Assembly: GCF_024713975.1 (NCBI RefSeq)
Contig: NC_091103.1
Coordinates: forward strand, 1,907,501-1,971,500
Direction: 5' to 3'
DNA: 64,000 bases
DNA from: Paralichthys olivaceus
Taxonomy: Eukaryota; Chordata; Actinopteri; Pleuronectiformes; Paralichthyidae
The notes under the pieces were generated by a model. The model worked only from the letters and a program-made list of their open reading frames with translations, searched no databases and had not been told where the DNA came from. Below are positions 34,800 to 47,100 of this stretch, piece after piece. How positions within the stretch are numbered: the stretch's first letter is position 1; each line of letters starts with the position of its first letter. The position numbers were made by a program, and so were the translations under genes.

Positions 34800-35939
34800 C
34801 TGTGTGTGGAGATAAAACACTCACCTCGTCTTAGACTCCGACTCGTCGTAAAGATTCTTCTCAGAAACATCCGCCCGAACATCAGGTCTAGAAAAGAATC
34901 AGTCGTGTGAGTCGATGTGCACGAAGGCTTTTAGTTTGAAATGAATCAAACAGAATATTGTTGCTGCTAAGTATATATTACATTTTTACATGTAGCTGAT
35001 GCAGAGATCTGCACATTCACTCAAAGTCACTTAGTCTTTAGATTTCTTCTCTACAATTTATACGCAAATACTGAAAGTTTTGCTCATTTTACTAATGTAC
35101 AATTACTTCCATCCATCAAATGTTTTGATCACATGACTGTGGCTAAAACAGACTGTCTCGAGGCCACCTCGCCGCAGAATGAACACTTTTATTTTCCATA
35201 TGATAAATAATTTTGGACTTTTCTCTGGTAAAGAATTTTTCAACCATTTGTCTTTATCGTTGAATTTATCCTTCAGGTGTATTTTATCTGTCAGAGAAGA
35301 TTTGATGTGAAGAACAGAAGAATCAAAAGCAAATATTTAACAGTGAAGTGAAGTTGCTAATAGTTTGACAAACACTATTTAGTTTTATGTTTTCAAAGTT
35401 AATGAATTTCAAAATAAAGTTATTACAAGTAGAAAAATGTCAAAAAATGGACATAACTTCCGAACCAGACCAGAGAACAGTTTTAGTACTTCTGTCTGTA
35501 CTTCTGTTTCTTTCTTTGTCAATGACTCGTCCTGATTCATCCATTCATCAGACTGTAATCTCCGCTGAGTGTTTACTGTAAACTCTACTGGCTCTTCCCC
35601 TTTTTTATTTCCTGAAAACGTCTTGCCAAAATCAAACTTCTCTTTTGCTCAAACTCCAGTCGAACACGCCCAGGATTCCCAGAGAGGAAGAAACATCTGA
35701 ATTTTAACCCATCAGTGTTTTTAAAGATTCTTACACGATTGATTGAACCGCTCTCATGTTTCCTGAGAAATCATTCACTGCTGCTCAGGAAGTGATGACG
35801 TAAATAAGCAAAGGTCAAACTTCACTCTTAACCTCATACATGGAAACACTTTTTGAGAAACCTGTTTATTTATAGCATCTTAAAATCAGCTGAAATCTGC
35901 AAATGTCATGTAAAAATTATTTGTTGCTTCATCAACACA

Positions 35940-35995
<56 letters not shown>

Positions 35996-36360
35996 GACAG
36001 TCAGAGTGAAATAAAAACTGGTTCATCAACAGGATCTGGAAACAAAGTTTTTAACATTGAAACATAAAATGTAGATTCTGTCATTTGATCAGTTGTTTTC
36101 CATCTGATGAACTGTGTTCGATTATAAACAAGAGGTTTCAAACGATGGGCAAATTAGTATTTCAGCAGCGTCTCTGTTTGTGTTAAACATCCTAAATTAA
36201 ACCAAACTAACAAACTGAACATCAGTGAAAATGCTGGAACTTGTTCTTTTACCTCTGAACGGTGATTGTTTCCTTCCTGCTCCGAGCTGAGCTCGTCTGG
36301 TGATTCCTCACCAACGACATCAGGTGACTCAAATTACCTTCAATCACAGACCAGGATGTG
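34800..36360. other. Convergent intergenic region hif3a / susd6-like
   Basis: The two genes converge here. Apart from a (GT)n array at 35945-35992 I see nothing that can be named. Confidence 0.6.
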
Positions 36361-36371
36361 ACATGTCCACA

Positions 36372-36377
36372 TTTATT
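36372..36377 (-). other. Candidate polyadenylation signal of the susd6-like gene
   Basis: TTTATT on the plus strand is AATAAA on the minus strand, about 830 bases beyond the stop codon at 37205. It is a plausible 3' end, not proven. Confidence 0.4.
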
Positions 36378-36529
36378 CATCATAACATTCTGTGCAATAA
36401 CACATCGTACAAATATTCATGTTGTAAATATTACAATTCATATAATAGTTAAGATTCTTGTTTTAGGCCAAAATGAAAGTTTAAATACATTCAGGGTCTG
36501 AGAAGGCGTCAGTCGCTCTGCAGGAGTCA

Positions 36530-36571
36530 CAGAGGGAACCAGAGGGACCAGAGGGACCAGAGGAACCAGAG
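36530..36571. repeat. 9-bp tandem repeat in susd6-like 3'UTR
   Basis: Units close to CAGAGGGAC are repeated four to five times (GGAACCAGAGGGACCAGAGG…). They lie inside the predicted 3'UTR of the minus-strand gene. Confidence 0.7.
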
Positions 36572-36900
36572 TCACATTGGTTTGGCCACAATCTGTTTGT
36601 TAAGTTAATCTCATGCAAACACTCACGTGTCTGTTTGGTTTCAAGTTCCTAAAAAAAATCAACTGTACATAAAATTAACTTTTTGAAACTCAACATCACA
36701 ACATGCTGTTGCACACGTCACCATCCACCACAGAGGGTCCGTGCACCACGCTGGTGTCAGAGCAACGTCTCAGCTAGAGATGGAGAATACAGCCGGTTCC
36801 CATGGAAACTCAAAAGGTTCCTTTACCACATGACTTCATGAATATAACCTGGATCAGCCCGTCACTGACGGGAAGGATGGACAACGTCTCCAGAACAACA

Positions 36901-36905
<5 letters not shown>

Positions 36906-36979
<74 letters not shown>
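36906..36979. repeat. (AC)n microsatellite
   Basis: A pure CA array of about 74 bases in the predicted 3'UTR of the susd6-like gene, read as (GT)n in the transcript. Confidence 0.9.
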
Positions 36980-36980
<1 letters not shown>

Positions 36981-37204
36981 TTTGTCCAATCAACATGAAT
37001 GATGCAGTCCAGGCCTGTTCAGTCAGGTCTCTGTGACCTCTGGCCAATCAGAGCTTCTCAGCTTGGTCTAAATTAGCGTGTGATGCTGGTGAGCTGCAGC
37101 CGACCAGGCAAAGTGCAGACAGGAGTCAGTTTGTGATCTGCAGAGGAAACTCTGCAGCAGGTCACTGTCAATCAAAATCCTCATCTCACGGCCGACACTG
37201 TCAA

Positions 37205-40200
37205 TCAAGTGTCCTTGTCGTCTGACAGAGTGACGTGAAGCTGCCGACCCTCCCCGTCACTCATCCGTCCTAGTGATTGGACCTCCTCATAGGGGGGTGG
37301 GGGGTTGTCGGGGCTTTGAGAGGAGAGCAGGGGGCGGTGGCTGCCGTCCGACTGGTGGCGGCCCGGAGCCTCCTGGGCCAAAAGGAGCTGGGTGGGTCCA
37401 GGTGCGGAGCAGGCGGGGAGGCGCTGACCCCAGCTTCCGTACACCGCCTCCTCGTAGGAGGGGAGAGAGACAGGAAGTCCGTCCACCATCAGGTCCAGCT
37501 GGTCCGAGGAACGACGGCTGATGGAAGAAACTGAATTATTCCATCTGCCAAGGAAGTGATGTTCTCACCTCTTCTTGTTAAACAGAAACTACTCAACACA
37601 TGGTCGGACGGCTCGGAGAAGACATTGTGAGATTTGTGTTGAGAATAATTCATGGATCTTGAATTTGCTGCAGATTCAATTAAACAACAGTGAAGCAGCT
37701 TTGACCAAGACCCTGAATCTCCAGACCTCCGACCACCGGCCCCAACACAAAATACAAAAACCTCCATCTTCTTCTTACCTGTGAGACTGACAGGGGAAGA
37801 GGCGGGACTTGACGACCAGGCAGGCGGTTGTGGTGAGCAGGAAGATGGACACGCCCACCGCCGTCGTGGCCATGTTGGGCATCGAGTCGTTGGCTCTGTC
37901 GTCAGGGTTCACGTGAGGACTCTCTGAAGAGGAGACGGAGAAACACAACCACAGACAGATGAGGATTACATCGCTCTGCAGGAGGAACTGAGCGGCCATC
38001 CAAACAAACGAAAGCCGGAGTCTTCTGAGGACATGTCCACAATACAAGTCACCAGTGGTTTATTTCAAATCTTTTTTAAATGTCAAAGACATTTGTAGGA
38101 AAAAAAATCCTAAATAGATCATCAGCAATATAAATATTCATAAAAATACAAAGATAAACATTAAGTTATAACCCAAAACAAGTGATGTGACCAGGAAGTA
38201 GATTATTTCTATTATTTGAAGCGTCCAGGTCCATGAGTTTCAAGTAGGTGTGTTTTATAAGTATTTATTATTATGGCTCTGCTTTAGTTGCAGGGTGGTT
38301 TTGTAGGTGTTGTCCCACACGTCAACACAGTAACTGAACATTCAAACCCAGAGTCAGTGTTTGCGCGTAGATTTAAGAAAAGATCTCTCAAACAGCTGAG
38401 AGGAGGAGCAGTTAGAGGAGGCAGCTGATTATCTGCCTCACTGTGAGAAAATATTCTGTGGCGATCATCAGATATCAGTTGTTTTTTATCTCAGCCCAGT
38501 TCTGTGGTTTCTCCTCGCCCATGATTGCACAGCAGCTGGTTTCCGAGAGCCTCTGAAGGTGTCAGAGGAAATGTTTAATGGTTATCACAGTGGCTCTGCC
38601 CTCTTCCTCTCTCCGCCTATGACTTCCTGTCCCAGAGCGTTCCAGTGAATCGCAACAGAGGAAGTCGGAACGGGTCTGAAGAAAAGTGAAGCTTCTGAGA
38701 GTCTGAGAGTTTCTCTGAAGTAGGTCAAAAGATAAACTCAGGTCTCAGTCTCAAGTTTTAACAGGAAGGACACTCAGGCCCCTCTCCTGATGATTAAGAT
38801 CAGATGCTATTAATAAAAATAATATTATTAATAAAATATTGAATCTCTATATTACATACATTACATATAGATACAGATCAGAACATTATGTTAAATTTTA
38901 GCCCAAAATGAAAGGTGAGACACCTGAAACCTAAAATCTGTTTCCAATTTTTTGAAATATCTTTCACAAATGTTTTGTATGAAGCCGCTTCAGTGCGTAT
39001 CTCGTTTGCTCACAGGTTATTCACTCGCTTTCTGTTGGTGACCTCACTGGGAATCAAACACTGGAACAATAACACAGCGTGCGCTTCCTGAACAAAACAA
39101 AGAGGAGCTGTCGCAAAATGATGAATCTGCCTTTAACCTGTTTGGATCAACAATGGGATGATTCACGAGCAGATTATAAACAGAGGTCATCTCTGAGGAA
39201 CGCTGTGATGATGATGATGATGATGATGCTGCTGCTGGGAAACGTCAAGATACGAGTGCGAGAAGAAGATCGCTGACTAACAGAGGAAGGAATGTTTAAG
39301 TCACATGACGTGAGTCCTCTTTGCATGACGATTTCATCCAACCTCCAGAGAGAGCAGGCAGCTGAAGCACGGGAGGGAATCGAACTACTGACCTGAATGT
39401 TTGTGTTCAGGACAGAAATAATCTACAAATGAACTTGTTCAATCTGATTAGTTATTACTTTAGTTTGTCTTCTCCTGATGTGAAAACAAAAGGTAACGTG
39501 TGTCTGTTATCTGCACGTTACCTGTTCACAGATACTTTGAACGTTATATTACTTGTGTTCCACATCTCCAGACTCACCCTTGAGGGGGATGCAGGCGGGT
39601 ATCGGAGGCTGCCACCTCCCTTGGCGACACCTGGAGACGCGGGTCTTGGTGATGTGGTACCCGGGCTCACAGAAGACATGGATGGAGCTCTTCTGAGGGA
39701 AACCTCTGCACGGAGACGGGTCGCAGCGGAAACCTCCATGTTCAGGCACCAGGGGGTGGGAGCAGTTACTCAGTCTGCCTGCAGACACAAGAGACGATGT
39801 GATGAGATCGAAATTCTAAATAATCACTTCTTTCTACCTCACACCACTGATATGATCCTGTGTTTATATTTATTTCCCATAAATCCTTTCCCGTCTATGT
39901 TTCTCCTCAAAACCCTGCGCTCACACTCGAATAGCTCTGCTTTAAATTTGAACCCTGGAGTCCCTCAGGGTCCATCAGCAACAGACGATGGTGTCCTGAG
40001 CAGCGTCTGTCTGTTGATCTCTGTAACGAGACACCAGGTCGACCTGAAGGACAGAGTGTCTGTTTGTTTTCATGTTGTTGTGAGAAGACACCAGGTGAGA
40101 GGGAGACGAGTGAGTGTGTGAGAGGACAGAGGAGCGATGTTTCTCTGTCAACAGATGATGACATGAGGGTACTCGGCTGCACTGAGGCTCAGGGTTTGGT

Positions 40201-40902
40201 TTTCAGTGTATTTCCTGCTGCCTTCACTCACCAGCATCATAACACAGTCTTCTTATGTAACAAACATCCCACTCACATCCTAACAACTCACTTCCTCTAT
40301 TTCTTCTTCATGAAGCCCAAACATCAACACGTGAAGAGAGGCTCGGGTGGAAAATCACTAGAATTTGTACAAATGAAGCTGCACGAGAAAAATCGTGTCT
40401 TCCGGGTTTCTGGGGAATTTAAGAGACGAACTGAGAGCAGAAGAATTGTCGTAGATATTTTTACAACACAATTTGATTTTGGAGAGAAAGAGGAACAGGA
40501 ACAGGTCAGTTCATCATAATGTAAACTACAGCGAGAACGTTCTGATAAGAAGAGGAAGAACCAGACAGTTTCAAACCTGCCTCTTGTTATGTTCGATAAG
40601 TGATTCAAAAAAAAGTTTGATCAAGTTTGATTAAACAGTGGGTTTGAGTCCAGACCACAAGCGAACATTATATATATCTACAACGCCACACTGGGCACCC
40701 GACGCCACAGATCGCACCGCACGTTTCAGTTTGACTGATTGACTCTCAGATAACGTTAACAGATAATGTTCAACAATAAACCAACATGTTTACACGTCTA
40801 CTTTCACCATCACCAACAGTCGTAGTGTCAGAATCATGTTAATCCACCAAGTAGTGATTGTAAGTGTTAAGGCATGAAGTCATGACGAGGCATAAATGTC
40901 AT

Positions 40903-40974
<72 letters not shown>

Positions 40975-41238
40975 CACACAAAACGTTTTTGTAAACAGAG
41001 TAGTGGGTCATTTTTCTACAACTGGGTCGACTTGCTGCAGGATTTAATAAATACTCTGAAGTGTAACCATGGAGACATAATGAACTAACAAACCCAGACA
41101 GAGGGGTTTGGGTGGAGTGGCGGGGTCAGAGGTCAAACCTGCAGCGAGGAGCGGTGACGAGGCCAAAAGGAGGAGGAGGAGTCCACAGAGCAGACTGACG
41201 CGTCCACACAGACATGGACGCAGAACTGACGCCGACAT
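37205..41238 (-). CDS. SUSD6-like single-sushi transmembrane protein
   Basis: Four coding exons on the minus strand, 41139-41238, 39578-39778, 37779-37923 and 37205-37517, give 252 aa. Residues 1-33 are a signal peptide with a leucine core (LLCGLLLLLLASSPLLAA). Residues 39-96 form one sushi/CCP module with six cysteines (39, 52, 57, 70, 84, 96), the pattern of SUSD6 rather than the four of a standard module. A membrane helix runs about 118-138 (MATTAVGVSIFLLTTTACLVV). The cytoplasmic tail carries MVDGLPVSLPSYEEAVYGS, nearly the SUSD6 segment, and a second motif PPPPYEE at 221-227. LPSY and PPPY are ligands for WW domains of NEDD4-type ubiquitin ligases. Human SUSD6 (DRAGO, 303 aa) has been linked to p53 response and MHC-I turnover; whether this paralogue does the same is unknown. 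SUSD4 is excluded by its four sushi modules. Confidence 0.85.
39206..39237. repeat. (GAT)n / (GCT)n trinucleotide repeat
   Basis: Seven GAT units run into three GCT units, within an intron of the susd6-like gene. Confidence 0.8.
40795..40984. repeat. Direct repeat copy A (partner at 45661)
   Basis: Begins CGTCTACTTTCACCATCACC, continues through CCACCAAGTAGTGATTGTAA and GACGAGGCATAAATGTC, then a CA array, a short TATATA block and ACACACAAAAC. Over about 115 bases before the CA array it differs from copy B at two positions. It lies in the intron between the signal-peptide and sushi exons of the susd6-like gene. Confidence 0.9.
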
Positions 41239-42191
41239 CAAACCAGACTTCCTGAAGACACAGAGAGGTACAAGGTCAGATCTTCATCACATACATCATC
41301 TTCATCACCTACATCATGTGCATCAAACAACCATCACACTTATGTGAACTGATGTAAATTCCCCGCTGGCTCCTTCATGAAAATGTCGCCCGGCTCACAG
41401 GAAGTGATGTACTTTGTGTTTCCAGCCACATCAGTGACGTGGAGCTCAGGGGGTTAAAGTACGCGACGATAAAACACAGACAACAAAAACTATTTCTACC
41501 TGCAGAAACTTCCACAGAGAAAAAAATCGGAAATAAAAACCACACCGCAGTCTGTGCAGCAGCAGGACCTGTGTGACGCATGATGTGAAGTCGTGTTGAG
41601 TGTCTTCACCCACTGAATCACACCTGACGTCTGGTTGATCAGTAGCTGCAGAGGAGACTATGAACTTTGCTCTTTGTGCTCTGTTGAGTTTCTGAACACG
41701 AGAAACAAACAAGCACAAACACTGTCAGGGTTTGTTTTCTCATTTATTAATAACTGACTCCAGGTTTTTTTTTAAAACAACTAAGGAAAACATGAATCCA
41801 CCATTTCCACATAGAATTATTTAGAATGATCTAATATTAACAGGAGGCTACTTTCATTAACGACTGTACTGGTGAGTGAACGCTCTGAAAGCAGGATTGT
41901 AATGTGATTAAACCTGAATATATGAGACATTATAAGATTCAGACTTTCACTTTTCCTCCGCTTCATGTCTGTGATCGGTGTTGAACTAATTTTATCAATT
42001 TTACAGAACACGATCTATTTTATACTTTGCCAGTGTGTTAACACATGTGGGGAAGAGGAAGTGATATAAGTGGATTTAATGAAACTGAAGGACACAGTCA
42101 CTGTGTTTGACAAACGTTCAGTGAACACAACTCACAATGCACATCATGCACAGAACAGAGGGAACGCTGATGCTGCGTTCACAGGGATGCA

Positions 42192-42196
42192 GTGTG

Positions 42197-42230
<34 letters not shown>

Positions 42231-42253
42231 GGAGGGGAGGGAGGGGGGGGGGG
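42192..42253. repeat. (GT)n followed by G-rich tract
   Basis: Interrupted GT array, then GGAGGGGAGGGAGGG and a run of 11 G. The G-rich half could form a G-quadruplex. Confidence 0.8.
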
Positions 42254-42279
42254 ACCCCACCAAAAACCTCACGTCACCC

Positions 42280-42331
42280 ACCTGTTATAATGTCAACTGA
42301 TTCTCACCTGTTATAATGTCAACTGATTCTC
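42280..42331. repeat. Exact 26-bp tandem duplication
   Basis: ACCTGTTATAATGTCAACTG plus ATTCTC occurs twice head to tail with no mismatch, in the intron between the putative first exon and the start-codon exon of the susd6-like gene. Confidence 0.9.
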
Positions 42332-42584
42332 ACAATGACACTGGAAGATGTTTACGACAGAATCCATAAAACTCTCCACGCTCAAAGTAAAGTTCAAGCT
42401 CATAAAGTCATAAAGTCTCATAAACAGTCTCCCAACGAACAACAAGACGTTTATTATAATTGTCTGCGCTTCAGCCTGTGATGATGATTTTAGAGTTGTT
42501 ATAAAACAAAATCAGATTAGAGTTGGATCTAATCGACATAATCCAGCAGCAGCAACTTCGGACGCCGCTGTTCATTTTGACCAT

Positions 42585-42690
42585 AGGCCGTAAATAAAGA
42601 TGGACGACGTGTATCCACTTCCTCCTTCTCTCCAGAATTGAAGCCAGAGTTTCCTGATATGAGCTCCGCCATCTTGGAGCTGTGATTATT
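42585..42690. mobile_element. Partial MITE, relative of the 9752-10140 element
   Basis: CCGTAAATAAAGATGGACGA CGTG matches the terminal repeat of the element in the last map4k1 intron. Interior blocks CACTTCCTCC and GATATGAGCTCCGCCATCTT are familiar from fish copies. No opposite terminus was found, so it is truncated or diverged. Confidence 0.55.
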
Positions 42691-43270
42691 AGATGGAGCT
42701 GTGGCATCGAGGTCGATCAGCTGATCGCTGCTGTCAATCATGACATTTCATTGTGTTTTTATATATCGTCAAATAACCAACTGAACCAAACGCATCCAAA
42801 ACATCAATGTGACAAATATTTTTCATCACTGCTTTTGTTTATGAAATTTTAAAAAAAGCCAATAACTTCCAAACCGTCTCAACAGCAGGTTTGAAGAAGA
42901 AAACTGATTCACGAAGACACAAAATCTAAGACAAGCAGGAATGTTTCACATCTGAGAAGCTGGAACCAGAGTTCGATGAAACTATCAATGATTATTTCAT
43001 TTTCACCAAAATAGAACAAATGGACATTATATACTAATAAACTGCACCTAATTGATCGACCTCAGATTTGTCAAATGTTTTTGTTGTATATAAAAACCAT
43101 TGAAAAAACTCAGGATTTTAAATTAAAAGAAATAATTTCAATGTGACATGTATCTTAATAATTATGGATATCGTCTGATATGAATATCTTTATCTGATAT
43201 CATCTCTCTCAGCTCTGATTTGATGCTTGAAGATCAGATTTATCAGTAAATGCACAGACTCATGTTTTCA

Positions 43271-43271
<1 letters not shown>

Positions 43272-43354
<83 letters not shown>
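43272..43354. repeat. (AC)n microsatellite, 3' of the susd6-like first exon
   Basis: Pure CA array of about 82 bases, some 170 bases inside the intron that follows the putative first exon. Confidence 0.95.
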
Positions 43355-43356
<2 letters not shown>

Positions 43357-43524
43357 TCACCAGGCTGACTTGTATCTATAGAAACAGGTTAATCACGTAA
43401 AAAGCTCTTAGTTCCTCAGCAACAGAAGCTTCTCTCGTGTTCTGTGCTTCTATGAGAGGATTTTAAAACAGTGTGAGGAAACACGTTTTGAACACCGGAG
43501 GTTTCAGCGGTAAACACGACTCAC

Positions 43525-43630
43525 CTGACACCGACAACCAGGCGGCGGCGGCGGCTGCTCCTGCTCCGAAGCTCCGGAGACTCCCGAACCTGTCGATGCG
43601 GAAAAACTCCGGGATGTGAAGTGAAGACGA
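43525..43630 (-). promoter_or_regulatory. Probable non-coding first exon / promoter of the susd6-like gene
   Basis: A short CpG-rich island with a GCCGCCGCCGCC-type run ends on the minus strand in GTGTCAG|gtgagtcgtg, a strong donor at 43524. No ATG opens a useful frame. Position and strand suit an untranslated first exon spliced to the ATG exon at 41238. The 5' limit is approximate. Confidence 0.5.
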
Positions 43631-43631
43631 A

Positions 43632-43765
43632 TCTGGTCTCTGGTTCTGTTGTGTTCTGGTTCTGATGATCTCAGGTTCTCTGGTTTTGTTGTGTTCTGTG
43701 GTTCTCTGGTTCTGTTGTTCTCTGGTTCTCTGGGTCTCTGGTTCTGTGGTTCTCTGGGTCTCTGG
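43632..43765. repeat. GGTTCTCTG minisatellite
   Basis: About 130 bases built of variants of GGTTCTCTG, GGTTCTGTT and GGGTCTCTG, directly upstream of the putative susd6-like first exon. Open frames through it on both strands are repeat artefacts. Confidence 0.8.
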
Positions 43766-43913
43766 CGGGGATCAGCTGTTCTCTGCTGCTCAGCAACAAG
43801 TGAAACCTTTTTCTCTGAAGCTTCTGACTCATCGATCAGCTGTGTCTGGCAGAGACACCCTGGATTCTGATTGGCCGCTGAGGCCCAACAAGCTCCGCCC
43901 ACCCCTGTCATAT

Positions 43914-43918
<5 letters not shown>

Positions 43919-44008
<90 letters not shown>
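43919..44008. repeat. (AC)n microsatellite upstream of the susd6-like first exon
   Basis: Pure CA array of about 90 bases, the longest in the window. Confidence 0.95.
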
Positions 44009-44010
<2 letters not shown>

Positions 44011-44199
44011 CAGGCTGAGTGTTTACAGTAAAAGCTGAAGAGCTGCACAGCTCACTTCTTGGTGGACGCGCTAAAAATACAACAGTGCTGAGTGTTGCTG
44101 CTGCTGTGATGCAGCAGAGGAGCAGAGGCTTCTTGGCTCCCACTGGTTCTGGTGTCAGCTCATTAAGCAGCATGTGGGAACTTCATCAGCCGTGTGATT

Positions 44200-47100
44200 A
44201 GTCTCTTGTAGATTATTTTCAGGTTGACTGTACGTTTAGGCCTCGTTCTGACAACGCGTGACACCGTGCAGCCTCGTGCTGTGGATTCCTGCAGAGTGAC
44301 GACAGACAGGGAGACAGAGGACAAACTGCAGAATGTGATATAAATAATCAGAGAAAACACAGTGACACGAAGTAACGTGACACACACATCAGGACGGAGG
44401 GGCTCAGTGCATCATGGGAGCTCATCCAGCAGCACTATTATTGTCATCATAACTATTTTTAATTGGTGTTCCTGTCATTGCTGCTCTAATTGTTAATTAC
44501 ATCTATGATTATTGATGAGCCACATGTTTGTGGTGAGTAACGTCCCCAGGTTATAATGAACACATTAAATGTATGTGTCGAGTAACTGCTGACTCAAAAT
44601 TGTCAAAATCAATTTACAAACATTGGAAACATTATTTTTATACAGATTAGAAACTATGACTCTGAAATCAAGTATCTAAAATATTATCATTATAACAACC
44701 AGTGTGACAGATGTGTTAATACAAGTTACACATCTGTGGTTCCGCCTTGACACAGATGCATGCAGACTCAAGGTGCACAAAGTGAAACCAATGCAAGTTG
44801 TTGTTCACATTAGTTTTTTCCCACCTCTGTAAAAAAACATTTCAAATACTCGTGTTACAAAAAACACACACAGTGAACGACTTTTACAAAAATTGTATTT
44901 GCAAAAAAAAGTAACATTTGCAACGTGAAATCTATGTTTTTACAATACCAGTGAAATTTACAAAAACAAGATGGTGCAGGTACATTTGTCTGAATCTGAT
45001 GTTTGACGGCATTATGTCAAAACTACAACAGATCAACATCAGATTTTAAACAGGCGGTGAGTCAATGAGAATAACAACAGTCTGTCTGAGGAGGAAGAAT
45101 TCATTTGTTTTTTGTCACATGTTTTATAGAGAGAGCGAGTTGCTCAGTAGTGGTCGTTGTCTCTGGCGACACCAGAAATGAGCCTCAGTTTCCACACGTT
45201 CACTGTGGACCAAGGCTTCTCATCTAAAAAGAACAAATCCAGAAACGTCTGTGAGCAGAAAACGAAACCCTGAACAGCTGCACCTCAGCTGCTTGTTGGC
45301 CATTAGTAAAGAAACCAACAGAAAACAGCTGGAAGCTCTGTTGTGTGAAGCAGCGAGAGACTCACAAAAAAAAAAAAAAAAACATTGCCAGGAGTTCTGC
45401 TTCTTGAAAAATCACTTTCGACAAGACCTTTTTTTCTCCGTCATGAAACATCAAGATGAGAAGTCGGCCGACACTTTGAGGCACTCAGTAACCACATAAT
45501 AAAACCTAAAAACACCTTAATCTTCATTGGTAAGCAAGTTGAAAACTGTGCTGAATGTCAATGAAAACTCATCAGATGCAGACACCAGCCGTCCCACACG
45601 ACATTAAAATAACCTGAAGACATCACAGATGTGTGAGATGGGAGAGTAAAGCGCTGTGGACGTCTACTTTCACCATCACTAACAGTCGTAGTGTCAGAAT
45701 CATGTTAATCCACCAAGTAGTGATTGTAAGTGTTAAGGCATGAAGTCATGACGAGGCATAAATGTCGTCTCACACACACACACACACACACACAGACACA
45801 CACATATATATACACACAAAACAACCTTCACAGAAGCATGTGCACATACACACAGCAGTAGAATCTGGTCCATCAAAATGTTGTTACAGTCGAACTAATG
45901 AGCATCATCAGTCGGTCTAAGATTTTCACATTGATATTCACGACTGATCGAATGTGAGATGAGACTAAACAGGAACAACATCGACGTCTGTTTTACCAGA
46001 AAAAAGTTTTTGTTTACACCCGAACAAAGAGAATAAAAATGAGCATTAAGGCCACAGTTTGGAAAATAAATGATGCGAAACCTAATCAATATTTTGAGAA
46101 AATGACAAAACCACATAGCGAGTAAAGAAGACAACTTTCTGTCACAGTATTGACTTTCTGGAAATGTTTTCCAATTTATCAAATCTAAGCCTGACAGCAA
46201 AATTTTGCTCGTTTATTTTTGTTAAATATTTTATAATTCTCACGTTTTCTCTCCAAATATCATGACTCAATGGTCAAAATGATGATTTGCCAAACTGTGG
46301 GATTGATAATCAGTTAAATTTAAAATTCCTAATATTAGCTGGTGATTTCCACCTGATGACAATTCTCAGCTTTGTTATATTTTCAATTTGTTGTAAATCT
46401 CAGACAAATGTTAATAATTATTCAAACTGCACTGAGTGATGAACAAAGGATTCAACTGGGATCAATGTTCAAATTTCAGTTTCTGATTTTGAGGAAACAT
46501 TCTCTCAAACTAGAAAACAAGAAAGTTTAAACCACATCCTGAACTGAATGACCTCACCGACACCTGATTGTCACTCACCATCATTTCATTCAGCTCGGCT
46601 CATCCTGGCTACGAACATGGAAACACATTTAAAACAGACACCGCTGTAAATGTTCAGTCCGGTGAGCTGCCAAGGAGAGAGGGGAAGAATCAACAACCAG
46701 ACATTTCTTGGAAGTGCAGGTTGAAGTAAAAAAAAAAAAAAAGTGGCAGGGACAAAGTATCCGCGGGCTGTTTATGTGCAGCTCTGCGTCTCATTACTCT
46801 GAGGGAGATGAATGATTAATTAACAGAGCAGCGGCCTTATCTTTAATTTCATCCGGTGTATAAATGACTGTGCGTTGCTACAGGGTACAGTGTGTAACTA
46901 CAGATGTCTGCTGATAAAGACGCCTCTCAGGACACAAGTGGTGTATAAGTACCAGACTGGGCACAAACCGAACCGTCATTACTTCTCTGTGGTTCCGTTC
47001 AGCGCGCTGACGACTTTGGGAGGATGATTGAGCAACAACATTCAATGACAGATTATATGAATCTAAACAAAACGCTTTCCCCCGATCTCGGAAGCGTTTC

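Noticed and set aside
39429..40121. 230-codon plus-strand open frame
   Set aside because: It runs antisense across the sushi exon and adjacent intron, has no recognisable domain, and is best explained as chance.
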